Assembly: GCF_000208865.1 (NCBI RefSeq) | Contig: NC_018393.1 | Span: 2,622,714 to 2,686,713, forward strand | DNA: 64,000 bases | Source: Neospora caninum Liverpool | Taxonomy: Eukaryota > Apicomplexa > Conoidasida > Eucoccidiorida > Sarcocystidae | Reading direction: 5' to 3' | In this document: piece after piece, positions 12,901-23,455 of the stretch | How the letters are laid out: each line of letters begins with the position of its first letter | Numbering within the stretch: position 1 is the stretch's first letter | Made by a program: the position numbers and the translations under genes | The notes under the pieces: generated by a model | Seen by the model: the letters and a program-made list of their open reading frames with translations, nothing else | Told to the model about the DNA's origin: nothing | The model's database searches: none

Positions 12901-14517
12901 CTGTGTATTCATATATATATAATATATATATATATATTTATATATTTATATATGGTGCAGTCATTTGCCTCTCGTGGGTAGTTGGTCTCTACCTTTCCCT
13001 TTTCCAGCGACGGATGCAGACGGCCACATTGCCACGGGAAATGCAGTTGGAGATATTCGTCTTTACGACGGTGGCGTGAACACGGAGGGAAAGTACAAGA
13101 GAGCCAAGACGCACCTCAAAGGCCTTGGCGATCCGCTGCTTCATGTTTGCGCACTGCGTGATGGATCTTGGGTGCTCGGTAAGCAAATGCTTCGGATTTG
13201 CAAGGCTTGTGCATCGATCCTTAACCTAGAATGCGCCCTGCATCTCTCTTTCTAGATATATAGATTTTTGTTCGTGGCATTGTGCCTATAGGCAGATATA
13301 TATATGTATATGTATGTCTGTGGACATGCATTCATACCTCGTACTCTTGCGTGGATATTGAGCCTCGCATGGTTTTCGTTTGTTTACATGCGCAGTGTGA
13401 GGTAGGTCTGCGGTGGGGGAATGCAGTTGTAAGACACCTTTTTCGACGCATGTGTATATAGGTGTATGAGTGTTTGTGTACACGTAAGTGAAAAGGTCAT
13501 AGAAGCGTGGCGATACAGGTATATGTATACGCCCATATATATTTCTCGGGGGCATGTCAGACGTATTATGGTGAGGCGCTTCACCGGGAGAAAAAAGAGA
13601 GTTGTGGAAGACCCCTGCATAACCTTATCGGTGTTGTTTTTGTACCTTCACAAATTTCTTCCCACCCGTTGTTCCAGGAGGGTTTTGTCCTATTTCGCGT
13701 GATTTGCTGTTTCCAGGGACTTGTCAGAAGTACTTGATTTTGTTCCCCGTGAAGCTCTCCAGCTCTGGGAAAACGGGATTTGTGACGGCGCTCGGACAGC
13801 AGAAACCGCCTCCCATTGTCCTCCGCCTGCGCTTGGAAGACATTGCTTTCTACAACTTGCAGGAGTTGAGCTTTACAAAGGCCGAGTTCGATGACGACGA
13901 GTCGACGATTGTCACGTCGACCAACAATCTCGTCATCATATGGGATTTTGTGTATGCCAAACACACTCTCGCACTACGGGATGAACACCCTCAACAGGCG
14001 AGATTCGCCGCTTCTCGATTCGTACAGAAGCAGATCTACTACACCTCCAGGGGAAAAAACGCATCTCTATATTATGCATGTTTTCCCCGTTTTTAGAGAC
14101 GCCTGTGTGGAATTGGAGATGCGCGCGTGGAGAACCAGGCATTTGTGCGCATGCATGCTTGGCTGGTAGTAGAGGGACGATGCATTAGTAGATAACTAGA
14201 TACCTGCTCTCCTCGGCATCTGCGAGGTGTAGATTTGGAACGTCGCGACACCGGAGACACCCTGAGGAGCCAGGAAGCCGCTCAAGGTATCTGTTCCCTT
14301 TCGTTTTTTTTTTCTGGTGCAGAGCGGTGAAACGAGGAGATTTGTTCGCGTACTCCATTCGCAAGGTCCATGAGTACATCAAAGACGTCGCCTTTGCCAA
14401 GGCCTGTGCGGGGGATGGACGTGTCATTATGGTAGGCCTCGTCGCATGCAGGACACTTCGTTATCCACATGTGTTTCTTTGGCCGCGTCAAGCTTACAGC
14501 AGCACGTACAAATTTGC

Positions 14518-14550
<33 letters not shown>

Positions 14551-14705
14551 TACATATATGTACAATTGTGCCGATATAAATATATGAAAAGGAGAGCATG
14601 CTTGAACTTGTGTGAACATGGGAAGTGCGTTGTCTGGTGGGTCGGTGTGTACAGGCGACTCCGTCGAATGTCAACACGAAGCCGCTGAAGAAGATTGTTC
14701 GCTAG
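6980..14705 (+). CDS. VID27-family protein, complete 13-exon gene
   Basis: Exons: 6980-7103, 7928-8146, 8708-9349, 9818-9923, 10214-10342, 10572-10623, 11341-11394, 12096-12197, 12399-12561, 13008-13178, 13717-13951, 14323-14431, 14655-14705. All junctions are GT-AG and keep frame, giving 718 residues, close to yeast Vid27. Exons 2-3 hold the N-terminal PH-like part and an acidic linker. Exons 5-13 hold the conserved C-terminal beta-propeller-like region: TFVFRQTG, FVAYNPQAIFCMD, the strand GDIRLYD, DGSWVLGTCQKYLIL, and the tail RVIMATPSNVNTKPLKKIVR. In yeast the family was named from vacuolar import and degradation of fructose-1,6-bisphosphatase; its molecular role is poorly known and it is cytoplasmic. 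No signal peptide or membrane segment is seen. The ATG at 6980 is the first in frame with exon 1. Intron 7 carries a mitochondrial relic. Confidence 0.9.
11446..11547 (-). pseudogene. NUMT: cytochrome b (cob) relic inside intron 7 of the VID27-like gene
   Basis: Read on the minus strand, this intronic segment gives LLHAATLSFVLSVLIHM followed by NRGMYNWSYIYL. This matches the conserved region of apicomplexan cob after the first haem-ligand helix (mitochondrial form close to MLHATTASFVFLCILIHM, then TRGLYNWSYSYL). Matching stops abruptly on both sides. The segment is more AT-rich than the surrounding intron and antisense to the host gene. It is known that Toxoplasma nuclear DNA carries many short mitochondrial inserts. 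About nine substitutions in 30 residues point to an old insert with no function. Confidence 0.85.
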
Positions 14706-16586
14706 GACTGTCGCTGTGAGCTTGCTCTACGCATTTCGCTTTTTCCGAAAATCTTGCTGAGGAAACGCGCGAGTCGCGAAGCCTCCCGCGCTTGTAAAGA
14801 CACCGGGGACCTTCCGCACACATACGTGCACCCTTTTCTCTCAGCGAAGAAAAGGTTTCCGCTTTTTAAGGTTGTAGGATTCCAAAAGAGGCCGCTAGAA
14901 AAACACGGGAGAAGAAACCAAAAAATTAGCACACGCACAGACGCAGCATATACGTGTACCTTGCAGGCGTTCGAAAATGCATAAAACTATCGACGGGTGT
15001 CTTACCAAGTTTCGCCCTAAACGCGTGGACGTAGGCACGGCTAGGCAACGAGTTCTGCAGCAGAACAAAACGAACTCATCACACACCCAAACGCCAGATC
15101 TACATCAGCCTTTCCATGGAGACGTCCTTAATATATATCCATATATGTGTGTGTATCCTTTGTGATCATGAGTAAGTTAAAACCTACCTACACCTCGACT
15201 GCTGTTTCCATACATGATGTGGATTAATCAACGCAGCGGAGACATCCGATGTCTCGAGAATCGTGGCGTAGAGACACTTTTCGTATGATTCTGGGCAGTT
15301 TGGAGGGACTTCTGGGGGTTGCGTCTCTTGGACAAGTGATTGCAACGCGTCGTCGTGGCAGAAGTGCGGAGTTTTGTTGTAGATGAGTGATGAGAAAGAA
15401 GGTGGAGGTTTTTCTTCGTGTCTGCGGTGGCGAGAAATTAGGAAGATTTCGTGTCTTCGCGGTTCATTTAAATGGTACGCTGCTCGTCTGGGCTAGACGT
15501 GGGGGGGCTGTGTGGTTGGTGTGCGCCACGTGGTCGAGTTCTTTCTGAAAACACACGTCCTTTGCAAGAAATCGGATTCTCACTGTCAGAGAAGTTCAGA
15601 CCACAAAATGTCCGCGAAAAATGATTCATCTGGCGCCGGACAGAGCGGTCGTTTCCATAGGGTAGGCGGCATTGAACGGACGAGAGAGGTGACAAAAAAG
15701 GGACACGGCAGTCGGCATAACCGAAGGAATACAGTTCAAGAGCTTGTGTCACGAAAATCTTGGATACGACCGCAGTCGCGCGTTCAGTGTGTTTCTGTTT
15801 TGGTACGGTTTCATCTTTTTTACAACAAAGGGCTCGGAAGGAGATAAAGCGCAACCTCACATCAGCATGTGCCACAAGCTGCCGTTCGAGTTTGTAGGTT
15901 CGCTTCTGCAGAATTCGACACGCGACGCATTCAACTATGGATTCACAGTCCTGTGAGTATCTGATTTGACAAAAAGCTCCAAAAACAAAACTCGAATTCG
16001 GCCAAGGCCAACCCATCAGCAGCGCGTCTCGCTGACTGCACAAGAGTTCCTAGTGAATTTTTTGTGCCGACGCAAGCTTGACGCAGATCCGACTCAAAAT
16101 CCTGCTTGCGCACACGCGTTCACGATTTCTTGCAATTCCAACTGCAAACTGTGTAGGCTCCCGCTGGGCAGAGCGCTCGACAAAACTTCAGGAAAGGTGC
16201 TTTATTGCATATTTTCTGCAGAGGCAGGAGACGAACTCTCGCACTGGAGACGGCCCACCTGGTATGCCGATACAAAAAAGCGTGTCTAGCGAAACCGGTT
16301 AGTTGGCAATCGGCCGCGTGGGAAACACACCTGCGCTCTCCTGCCCGGTCCCATCTTTTCCACGGCTCGTGAGAACGAGCGCAAATTGAGCGAACAACTG
16401 ATAAGGCAACTCGGGTGTTTCAGAGACAGAGCACCTGGCAAGTCCGTTTTAGGAAGGCGATGCGCGATTCGACAAAGTTCGAGGTCAGCCTGGCCTTCGC
16501 AAAAACTCCGTGTCTTGCTGGAAGTTCCAGAGACCGATCCGCAGTTGGTCTCAGCGGGGTCTTCTCGTCGGGAGGTCGGGACCATC
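14706..16586. other. Intergenic; 5' flank of the rhoptry-kinase-like gene
   Basis: No exon is supported. A 191-codon minus-strand open frame (16043-15468) and smaller plus-strand frames have no motif. The frame of the downstream kinase-like gene stays open back to 16386 without an ATG before 16587, so 16386-16586 is best read as 5' leader. Confidence 0.45.
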
Positions 16587-18662
16587 ATGAGGCGTCCAAA
16601 GTCTGGTTGCACTGCTGGATCATTTGTGAATGGGTTGGCCGTTCATCGGCTGTGGCTGCTCGTACTTTTTTCTGCGTTGTGGTTCACGCCAGCAATTTTG
16701 TCTCCTAGCAGAGCTGCGGGGCCACCCCGGGCGTTCTTTCCCCTGCATGCCCAGTTGTCGCGTATCTTCTTCCCCGCGAAGAGGACCAATGGAGCGTCCA
16801 CTGGCTCCAGTTCTTCTCAACAGTTGGTAGAAATGGAGCCTACGCAGCCAGAGTCTCTTCCTTCGGAACCGTTGCCCCCAAGTACCATCAATGCGAGACA
16901 GCGGCCTGAAAGGAGGCAACGGCTGCAGTCGGGTTCGCTGACGGAGGCTTCGGTTTCGTCTGAAAACCACGGGGCACGACTCCCTGCACAAGTGGACGTT
17001 TCTCCAGATACTCCAGACGTACCCCCTGGTGGTTCCATGCAGCAAGATCTTCCTACCGTCGATCCAGCCGCGGGGCTGTCACCACAAACGACGCACCTGG
17101 GGGCACCTTGGCACTTCTTACGCAACCAAATGCGCTCTGCTGCCCGAAAGGCCCGTTCTGTTTCCCAATCGGTCACAATCAGTGAGAACAGAGTGAACCG
17201 ACACCATCGCGATTCTTTGGAGACGCGGAGTCCCACGTTTCATACAGAGCCCGAGACGGGCCGACTAACGGCTCGTCGGCAACGCCTGATGACCTCGCCG
17301 CCTCACATTGACTCAGACGATGGCCCAGGGAAGGGAACAGCAGCTCCTAACCGGATTCAGAGCGGAACATTCCTTGTATGCCGGCTGTTAACTACAGACA
17401 TGAGCGCGGGACATGCCGAACTGCAAAAACGGCTTGGTGCCAGAACAGGAGGTACACGCAATCGTCTGCAAGCAGAGGAGTGCGAACATGCTCATGGCGC
17501 TCATTTCGCTCTACAGCTGGGCGACCGGCGACAAAAGTTTTCACGTGCCCCCATAGAGTTTGCATTAGACGCGACTTTTCCACGGGAGACAGATGTCCAG
17601 TTTAAGTCCGACATCTCGCGGAAAATTGTCACTTTACGGAGAGGCCGCGTGCTGGGCGTGGGCTCAAGATGCATCGTCGTTGAGGTAATGCGGGTAGAGA
17701 CAGGCGATAAATGGGCTTTGAAAGCTTTCGTAGTTCCGCGCCACCAGTTTCCCACACATGGAACTCCACCGCCGTGGGACACATTCAACAAGGAAGCCTT
17801 TGCGATTCAACAGCTAAAGCACACAGTTCCAGTCGTCGTCTACCGAAATCTGAGGTTCTTAGTCCCAACAGATGTGTTGACATTGCAAGGAGACAAAACG
17901 GAGGCTCTGCGGAACAGACATGAGATCGGTCCGGCATTCTTCGCAACCTACCTTCTCTTTCCGTTGGCGGAAGGTTCTCTCTCGGACGTTATCGAGGTAA
18001 TGTTTCCAGAGACAAAGGCCAGCAACGCTGTGGTGCTTCGTGACAACGAGGCACAGGCTCTGGGAGCTCGTCTGACTTTTTCGCTCCAAATTGTCCGCCT
18101 AACGGCGCTGCTTCATGGACAGGGAGTCGTGCACGGTGACTTGCAGGCGAAAAGCTTCTTTCTATGCCAAGATGGCTCTCTGTTCCTCGGTGGATTTCGT
18201 CATCTGGTGCGAGCAGGAGACCCATATCAAAGCCCCAGGCCTGAGACGGTCGGCACTCGCTGCACACCCCCAGAAGTGTTAACCCCCCCGAAAAACGCGA
18301 AGTTTACATTTTCGCTGAATGCCTGGGGAGTCGGTTGCATTCTCTACCAACTCTGGTGTGGTGTTCTTCCATTTGACCTGTCCCCGAAGCCCGAGACAAC
18401 CACGAGGGTCATTCTGCCGCATCTTTTGACTCCACCGTATTTGCTGAAAAAACGATTTGGCAAAGGGAGCAACTCAGCATCTCCAGCTAAGTTTCTGCGG
18501 TTTCGGGGCTGTGTACAGAACATGCCCGTTGAGATGCACGATTTGATAGGACGCATGCTTCAGGAAAACCCACGAAGCAGGTTGCTCCCGACACAGGCTG
18601 TTGGAGATCCGGTCTTCAAGAGAGTAGAAGAGCAATCTTTGGTACAGGAGGTCCAGATCTAG
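16587..18662 (+). CDS. Secreted rhoptry-kinase-family protein (ROP2 superfamily), predicted pseudokinase
   Basis: Intronless, 691 residues from the ATG at 16587; the frame is open further 5' but has no earlier ATG. Residues about 17-44 form a signal-anchor-like hydrophobic core (LWLLVLFSALWFTPAIL). Residues about 45-340 are Ser/Pro/Arg-rich with basic helices, as in the arginine-rich vacuole-targeting region of this family. SLTE at residues 117-120 fits the S-phi-x-E maturation site of rhoptry proproteins. The kinase fold starts near 345: a glycine loop (GRVLGVGS) and the VAIK lysine at 379 (ALKAFV). The catalytic loop is HGDLQAKS at 516-523: Asp518 is kept, but the Lys and Asn of HRDxKxxN are Gln and Ser. 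The DFG position reads GGF (535-537), so the metal-binding Asp is missing. Such proteins are secreted into host cells at invasion. Which numbered ROP it is cannot be decided. Confidence 0.85.
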   Translation: MRRPKSGCTAGSFVNGLAVHRLWLLVLFSALWFTPAILSPSRAAGPPRAFFPLHAQLSRIFFPAKRTNGASTGSSSSQQLVEMEPTQPESLPSEPLPPSTINARQRPERRQRLQSGSLTEASVSSENHGARLPAQVDVSPDTPDVPPGGSMQQDLPTVDPAAGLSPQTTHLGAPWHFLRNQMRSAARKARSVSQSVTISENRVNRHHRDSLETRSPTFHTEPETGRLTARRQRLMTSPPHIDSDDGPGKGTAAPNRIQSGTFLVCRLLTTDMSAGHAELQKRLGARTGGTRNRLQAEECEHAHGAHFALQLGDRRQKFSRAPIEFALDATFPRETDVQFKSDISRKIVTLRRGRVLGVGSRCIVVEVMRVETGDKWALKAFVVPRHQFPTHGTPPPWDTFNKEAFAIQQLKHTVPVVVYRNLRFLVPTDVLTLQGDKTEALRNRHEIGPAFFATYLLFPLAEGSLSDVIEVMFPETKASNAVVLRDNEAQALGARLTFSLQIVRLTALLHGQGVVHGDLQAKSFFLCQDGSLFLGGFRHLVRAGDPYQSPRPETVGTRCTPPEVLTPPKNAKFTFSLNAWGVGCILYQLWCGVLPFDLSPKPETTTRVILPHLLTPPYLLKKRFGKGSNSASPAKFLRFRGCVQNMPVEMHDLIGRMLQENPRSRLLPTQAVGDPVFKRVEEQSLVQEVQI

Positions 18663-18699
18663 AGCCTGTTGCCATTTTTCGGCTTTGTGTTTTCGGAAG

Positions 18700-18792
18700 T
18701 TTCTTGAACCAATTGAACACCATGTATTAGTATAACAAAGATAATCAGGGTAATCTGGGATCCTTCTTGGCATAACGTTAAATCCAAGTGAA
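18700..18792 (-). pseudogene. NUMT: cox1 C-terminal relic
   Basis: Minus-strand translation gives SLGFNVMPRRIPDYPD and, shortly after, WCSIGS, matching the C-terminal region of apicomplexan cytochrome oxidase subunit I (FLGFNVMPRRIPDYPD…CSIGS). It lies 38 bases past the stop of the rhoptry-kinase-like gene, so it may be inside that gene's 3' untranslated region. It is short, diverged and lacks the rest of cox1, hence a nuclear relic. Confidence 0.85.
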
Positions 18793-18811
18793 GTCTATCT
18801 ATGTATTCGTG

Positions 18812-18945
18812 CAGAGCGGTCTTCGGTGGCCAATCTATGATTCTAGCAATGGGTTGCATCTCTATCCTCGGTTCCCTAGTGTGGGCACATAACATGATGG
18901 CTGACGGCCTAAAAGTTGATACACGTGCATACTTCTCAGCCCCCC
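18812..18945 (+). pseudogene. NUMT: cox1 central-region relic
   Basis: Plus-strand translation contains [18 protein letters not shown], then [18 protein letters not shown]. This matches the cox1 segment around helix VII (mitochondrial form close to [18 protein letters not shown]…VWVHHMYTTGLEVDTRA). It is in the opposite orientation to the C-terminal cox1 relic only about 20 bases to its left. In true cox1 these parts are about 190 codons apart in the same direction. Matching stops after 18945. Confidence 0.85.
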
Positions 18946-18949
18946 CGTT

Positions 18950-21478
18950 GCCGGGGCGTCTGAATCTCAACAGCATGAGTGTCCGTGTTTGCGGGGTGTC
19001 GAGTGTCCTAATCGTGCGTACACAGAGATGTACGGTTCATTGATGTAGCCGTTTCTTTCCTGACGGGTTTTCTCGTCAGCTCTGCGTTTCCAATGAATCT
19101 CTAGCAGGATCGGCGTCCAGCGTAAGGCCTGCGCAGCTCGTGTCTGTGCGTGTGAAAATTTGGGCTAATATGTTCGACTGCGCGCGTACGTGTTCAGACA
19201 ACTACGTGAAACGCAGTCGTCAAATGTGCGCGGTCCCTGCGGGGAAGGACTGTTTTTGCCATGATTGATCTATTCCGATATTCAAAGATCATGACCCGTC
19301 CACTTGCTTCACTTCAGCCCGCAACCCCGTCCATGCTTCCCTCTTCTCTCGGTCTGGCCCCTCCTGCGTCATCTCGCGCTTGATCCTCCCCCGAATTCTG
19401 CAGGCCTCAACCTGAGACAAACCCGTGAGGTCGAGAGTTACGTCGCCGCCCGCATTCGTTTAGCTAGCCCCATGCTTGAGAAGATTCGAAAGCTTTTACC
19501 ACAACCGACACGGAACTCCGGAAGAAGTGTACACAAAATGTTTATACATGTGTATTTGCATACGCAAAACGCCTGCTGCCATTGGGGGAGGGGGGGGGAG
19601 GGTATCACAGTAGAGGCAGCTAAGCACACTTGGGACGAAACATGGTGCCTGCAGAAACGCGGAAAGCTATGTATTCCCACTTAATAGAAGGTAAATATCG
19701 TGGACAGGCTTATAGGGAGGTTGTTGTAAGCGACGGCACACAAACGACGCTACGGTCCTACACGGAAGACCGAGAAAGGAAACAGTTTGTAGGCCGAGGG
19801 AAGGAAATGACTGTTGGCGTGCCGGGATCCCAATGGACAACACAGAACTGCTTTGACGTAGAAGAGAAAGTGTGACGGAAACTGGAAGGGCACTCCGCCT
19901 GAGACAGGAACACAAATCACGGCGGGTTTCTGTGTGGACATCAAAGCCCGTACACGTTCGGTGTCTTCAGGAATGTCGCTGGCACAAAGCCCTCCTTTCT
20001 CAAGAAGGATTCTCACTTTCTCTTGGCACACAATCTCTCCTCACGGTTTCCTGCTCTCTGTCGCTAGTCTTCAAAAGCCAACCTATCTCCCGTCCGTTGT
20101 ATCGTAACGCCGTTGAAAAAGCGTGCTGTGTTGCTTGCGCATGCCGGGTAGGTCGCTGGTTGCAACAAATCAACTTTATCCGTTGTTAAACGCGCCACAG
20201 CGGGCAGGAAGTAGTGTACAGCAAAACGCGAGTAACCCTGTCACAACGTGAAGCCCTGTTTACTTCAAGTGGAAATCTTGTGAAACCTGCCGCTCCGCCC
20301 TCCTGTTTGCTGAAACCTGTCAGAGTAACGGTCAGCATACTAAATTCTTTACCCTCCTCCGATCCCTGCCACATGCACGCCTTTTTTCGGCGTTCGCTGG
20401 GTGACCTGTACAGTTGGCGTTCCTGCTTTCTGCAGCCCATACTTTTGTGATTCAGCCTTTTAAATAAATATGCACTAGCACGAAGAGACTTCTGAACCAT
20501 TCTGCGTTCTGTGCTCCCTCTTTGTTTTTGCTTGCCGGTTTCTCTGCTTTTCTTCTGAGGTCTTGTGACCTACCCGAGGGTCTGCGTACCCCCGGTCGGC
20601 TATCCTCCTAAAGCGTGCACGGTCTCATAACTCGAAGTACAGGCCTCGTGCCACAATTCCTTTTTCGCTTCTCCTTTTCCTCTGTTTCTCCCTGTCTGAT
20701 CCATCAACATCTACGGTTGCGAGGTGGAAGGCGAGCACCTGTCAGTTTTCTTTGCCAGCAACACTCGCCTCGAGCGTCGTCACGTAACTAGGGAACACTC
20801 GACAAAACTGTGATTCTGTCTTCTCTCTCTTCTTTTCCTTGGTTCAGGCACTTCCATATTTCGGTCACCACTCCTTTCGCTTCCTTCTGCTTCGTCGTCG
20901 CCTTTTTCAGGAAATTGCTTTCCTGTTTCCTATCGAGGCATTAAAGACTAGAGTGTGTGAGTACGTGCGTGCGTCGATTTCGGTGTCCTCCGGTGCTATG
21001 GCCGCCGCGCTGCTCCTTCTCTGTGAGAGAAGTTCCGGAGAGAACCGCACCGACTGTCTCCAGCTTTCTTTCGGTTTCCGTTCAAACTCCCTTTTCTTCT
21101 CGCTCTCTCGTTACCAACAAACGTCAGTGTAGCAAAAGAGAGAGAATTCCTTCTCGGGTTCTGTTTTGTGGCCGAAACAGTTCGTGCGCGCCTCTTTCGG
21201 CGTGAACTACACGCGGCAGGGCGAGAGCCACGCTTCCCGAACTTCATATCCTGTCACTAAGACTGGCACGTCTTCTGTGCTGTCTTCACCGTTTCCTCTC
21301 TGCTGGCGCTCCGTTTTCTCACTGTCGCTCCACTTTCGTCTTTTCCTCTCCTGCTCTCACGCCCTCTCCACGGATTTTCTTTTAGATCCCCCTTTTGCCG
21401 CTTTCGCCCACACAGGGCGAGGAGACCGCTGGCCCCCCCGTCGCCGTTTTCTGTCTTTCCTTGTTTTCCTCGCCAAAA
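18950..21478. other. Intergenic; 5' flank of VPS29
   Basis: No gene is firmly supported. One exon-like stretch at about 19404-19550 (plus) follows a pyrimidine-CTGCAG acceptor and reads LRQTREVESYVAARIRLASP, without a partner exon. From 20500 on, the plus strand is rich in CTTTT/TTCTC runs, consistent with the VPS29 promoter and leader. A G-rich run (GGGGGAGGGGGGGGAGGG) sits near 19584. Confidence 0.4.
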
Positions 21479-22090
21479 ATGGGGGCCAACTTTACCGAAT
21501 TCGGCGACTTGGTGCTGCTGATCGGCGACTTCCACATTCCCCAGCGCGCGATCGACTTGCCGCCGTGCTTCCGGGAGCTTCTGAACACAGACAAAATCCG
21601 CCACGTCTTGTGCACCGGCAACGTGGGCTGTGCGTCAGTCGTCGACTCGCTTCGCTCCATTTCATCTTCGCTCCACATCGTGAAGGGCGACGCAGACGCA
21701 GGATTTGATTTCCCCGAATATAAGGTTCTCCAGTTTGGCCAGTTCAAAGTCGGCCTTATTCACGGGCACCAAATCGTGCCGTACGGCGACGGCGGCTCCC
21801 TGCTGCACTGGCAGCGGAAACTGGACTGCGACATTCTGGTGTATGGACACCTGCACAAAGACTCCGTTGTCGAGCTCGAGGGGAAATTCTTCGTCAACCC
21901 GGGAAGTGCGACTGGCGCCTACCAGCCCTGGCTCACCGAGAAAGTCCCTTCTTTCATGCTCATGGCGGTACAGGGATCGAGCGTTGTGTTGTACGTCTAC
22001 GAGGAAAAGAACGGCAAGGCTGAGGTCGTCATGAGTGAATTCAAGAAGGACATCTCCGAGGCTGAAACGACCAGCCCCACGGAGAGATAG
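21479..22090 (+). CDS. VPS29: VPS29, retromer metallophosphoesterase-fold subunit
   Basis: Intronless, 203 residues, full length for the family (human about 182) with a short extra N terminus (MGANFTEFGDLV) and C-terminal tail. VPS29 is the scaffold subunit of retromer, which recycles cargo from endosomes to the Golgi; in Toxoplasma the endosome-like route feeds rhoptries and micronemes. Motifs in order: GDFHIP (Asp17, His19), LCTGN (Asn48), VKGDAD, LIHGHQI, YGHLHK and NPGSATGAY. These map on the metal-site residues of the phosphoesterase fold, which in VPS29 binds VPS35 and is thought not to be catalytic. Most relatives have GHTHK where this has GHLHK. The ATG at 21479 is the only in-frame start close to the conserved core. 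Confidence 0.95.
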   Translation: MGANFTEFGDLVLLIGDFHIPQRAIDLPPCFRELLNTDKIRHVLCTGNVGCASVVDSLRSISSSLHIVKGDADAGFDFPEYKVLQFGQFKVGLIHGHQIVPYGDGGSLLHWQRKLDCDILVYGHLHKDSVVELEGKFFVNPGSATGAYQPWLTEKVPSFMLMAVQGSSVVLYVYEEKNGKAEVVMSEFKKDISEAETTSPTER

Positions 22091-23455
22091 GTGATGGTAG
22101 CAGGGAGAGATGCTGGCGACGAGAAGACCTGTCCTCCCCGTCTCCGCTCCTGTGCATGGACCCGAGGGTGTGCGGCAGGCCTACGAGGGAAACTCGAAAG
22201 ATGGCTACTCAAACGACTACACGAACAGCAGATCTGTTGGCTGAGCGTGGTTGTTTTCTATCTACTTTCGGAGGACAGTCATGTCCTGAACAGCAGCTAG
22301 TCTTTTCACCTTTTTTTGGCGAGGAAGTATGCAGTGACCATCCGCGCGCTTCGCGTCAAAAACCGCGAAAGAAGCTGACTGAGCTTCCCCGTCTTCTTGC
22401 AAGTTGTCTGTTTTCTCCGGGAGCGAGCACGAAACACCAGCTGTCGAGTTTATGTGTTTGTTCCCCGTTCTCTGTCCTTGGGAACCGGCTTCCTTCGCTC
22501 CCTCCCGTCTCGTTTTCGCTCTCCTCCCGTCTCTAGTTTGTTTCCTCGTGTTCCTTTCTGTTTGTGGTTTTCGCGTTGGCCTTCTCGGCCGTTACTCCGC
22601 GCCTGATTTTCAAAAAAACCTGCAACTACCTGTACATAGGCAGAGCTACGAGGCGTGGGTATCACCGAAGTCGCACTTTGACAATGTTGTGTGAGTGGTT
22701 TCAGTTTTGCTTCCGGATTTTCGAAGAAACGGGGAGACGCTCCAGCGTAGCTAACGTGTCATTGACGAAAGTAGAGCCACCGCAGTCCCGGAGAGATCTG
22801 CTGAACCTACGGCAGCCGGCTACTCGTTCAAGTGCCCCGCGATGTGTCTCGTTTCTTTTTCACTCATCTCTGTGCTCTAAGGAGCATGGGCAAGGCAGAC
22901 GCTAAAGGTTTGTGGCAGTCTGTGGCAGGCCTCCTGAGTGGCCAGGAGAGCAGAACGGAGCCTCTGAGCCGGCCTCAAGGCGTGGAACTTCTCGCGGTCC
23001 TGGATCTCGCTCTCACGAGGAGCTGCAGGGCCGTAGGCATCGCTCTCTGGCCATCTAGAAAAGGGGAGGACTAAAGACGAACACCTCGCGATTGTAAATT
23101 CGGCGCTCCGTGGCCGTCTATTGCGTCCTTCGCCGCATGAAGTTCTTTTACAGACCTGAGTCCTGTATTTCGTTTAGCTGAGATACAGAACTACTACCTG
23201 TTTAGCGATATCAGCAGTCCCACAAACAGCACGGCAGGTTTGAGGAGAGCGCAGAGTATCTTGGAAACTAAAACGAGGTTGATGTGCGGATGTCCACGGA
23301 GGGCCCCGCTAATGCTTGGCGCTTCGCCACGGCAGGTCTTTGCTTCCACAAAAAAAGGCTGAAGAAAAAGCAGCGGAGAACACGAACACGTCCCGTTAGA
23401 GGAGAGATGTGGCAGCATTCGATCAAGGAAAAAAACGGGAAAAAGTCAACGGAAC
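22091..23455. other. Intergenic between VPS29 and tRNA-Gly
   Basis: Contains the VPS29 3' untranslated region. A 63-codon plus-strand frame from the ATG at 22886 to the stop at 23074 (MGKADAKGLWQSVAGLLSG…) has no recognised domain and may be chance. No other exon is supported. Confidence 0.4.
23429..23444 (-). terminator. RNA polymerase III terminator of tRNA-Gly
   Basis: On the minus strand two T runs follow the tRNA 3' end: five Ts (23444-23440), 11 bases downstream, and seven Ts (23435-23429) as backup. Runs of four or more Ts end pol III transcripts. Confidence 0.7.

Noticed and set aside
15468..16043. Minus-strand frame of 191 codons upstream of the rhoptry gene
   Set aside because: No ATG-led domain, no recognised motif and no splice partner; probably chance.
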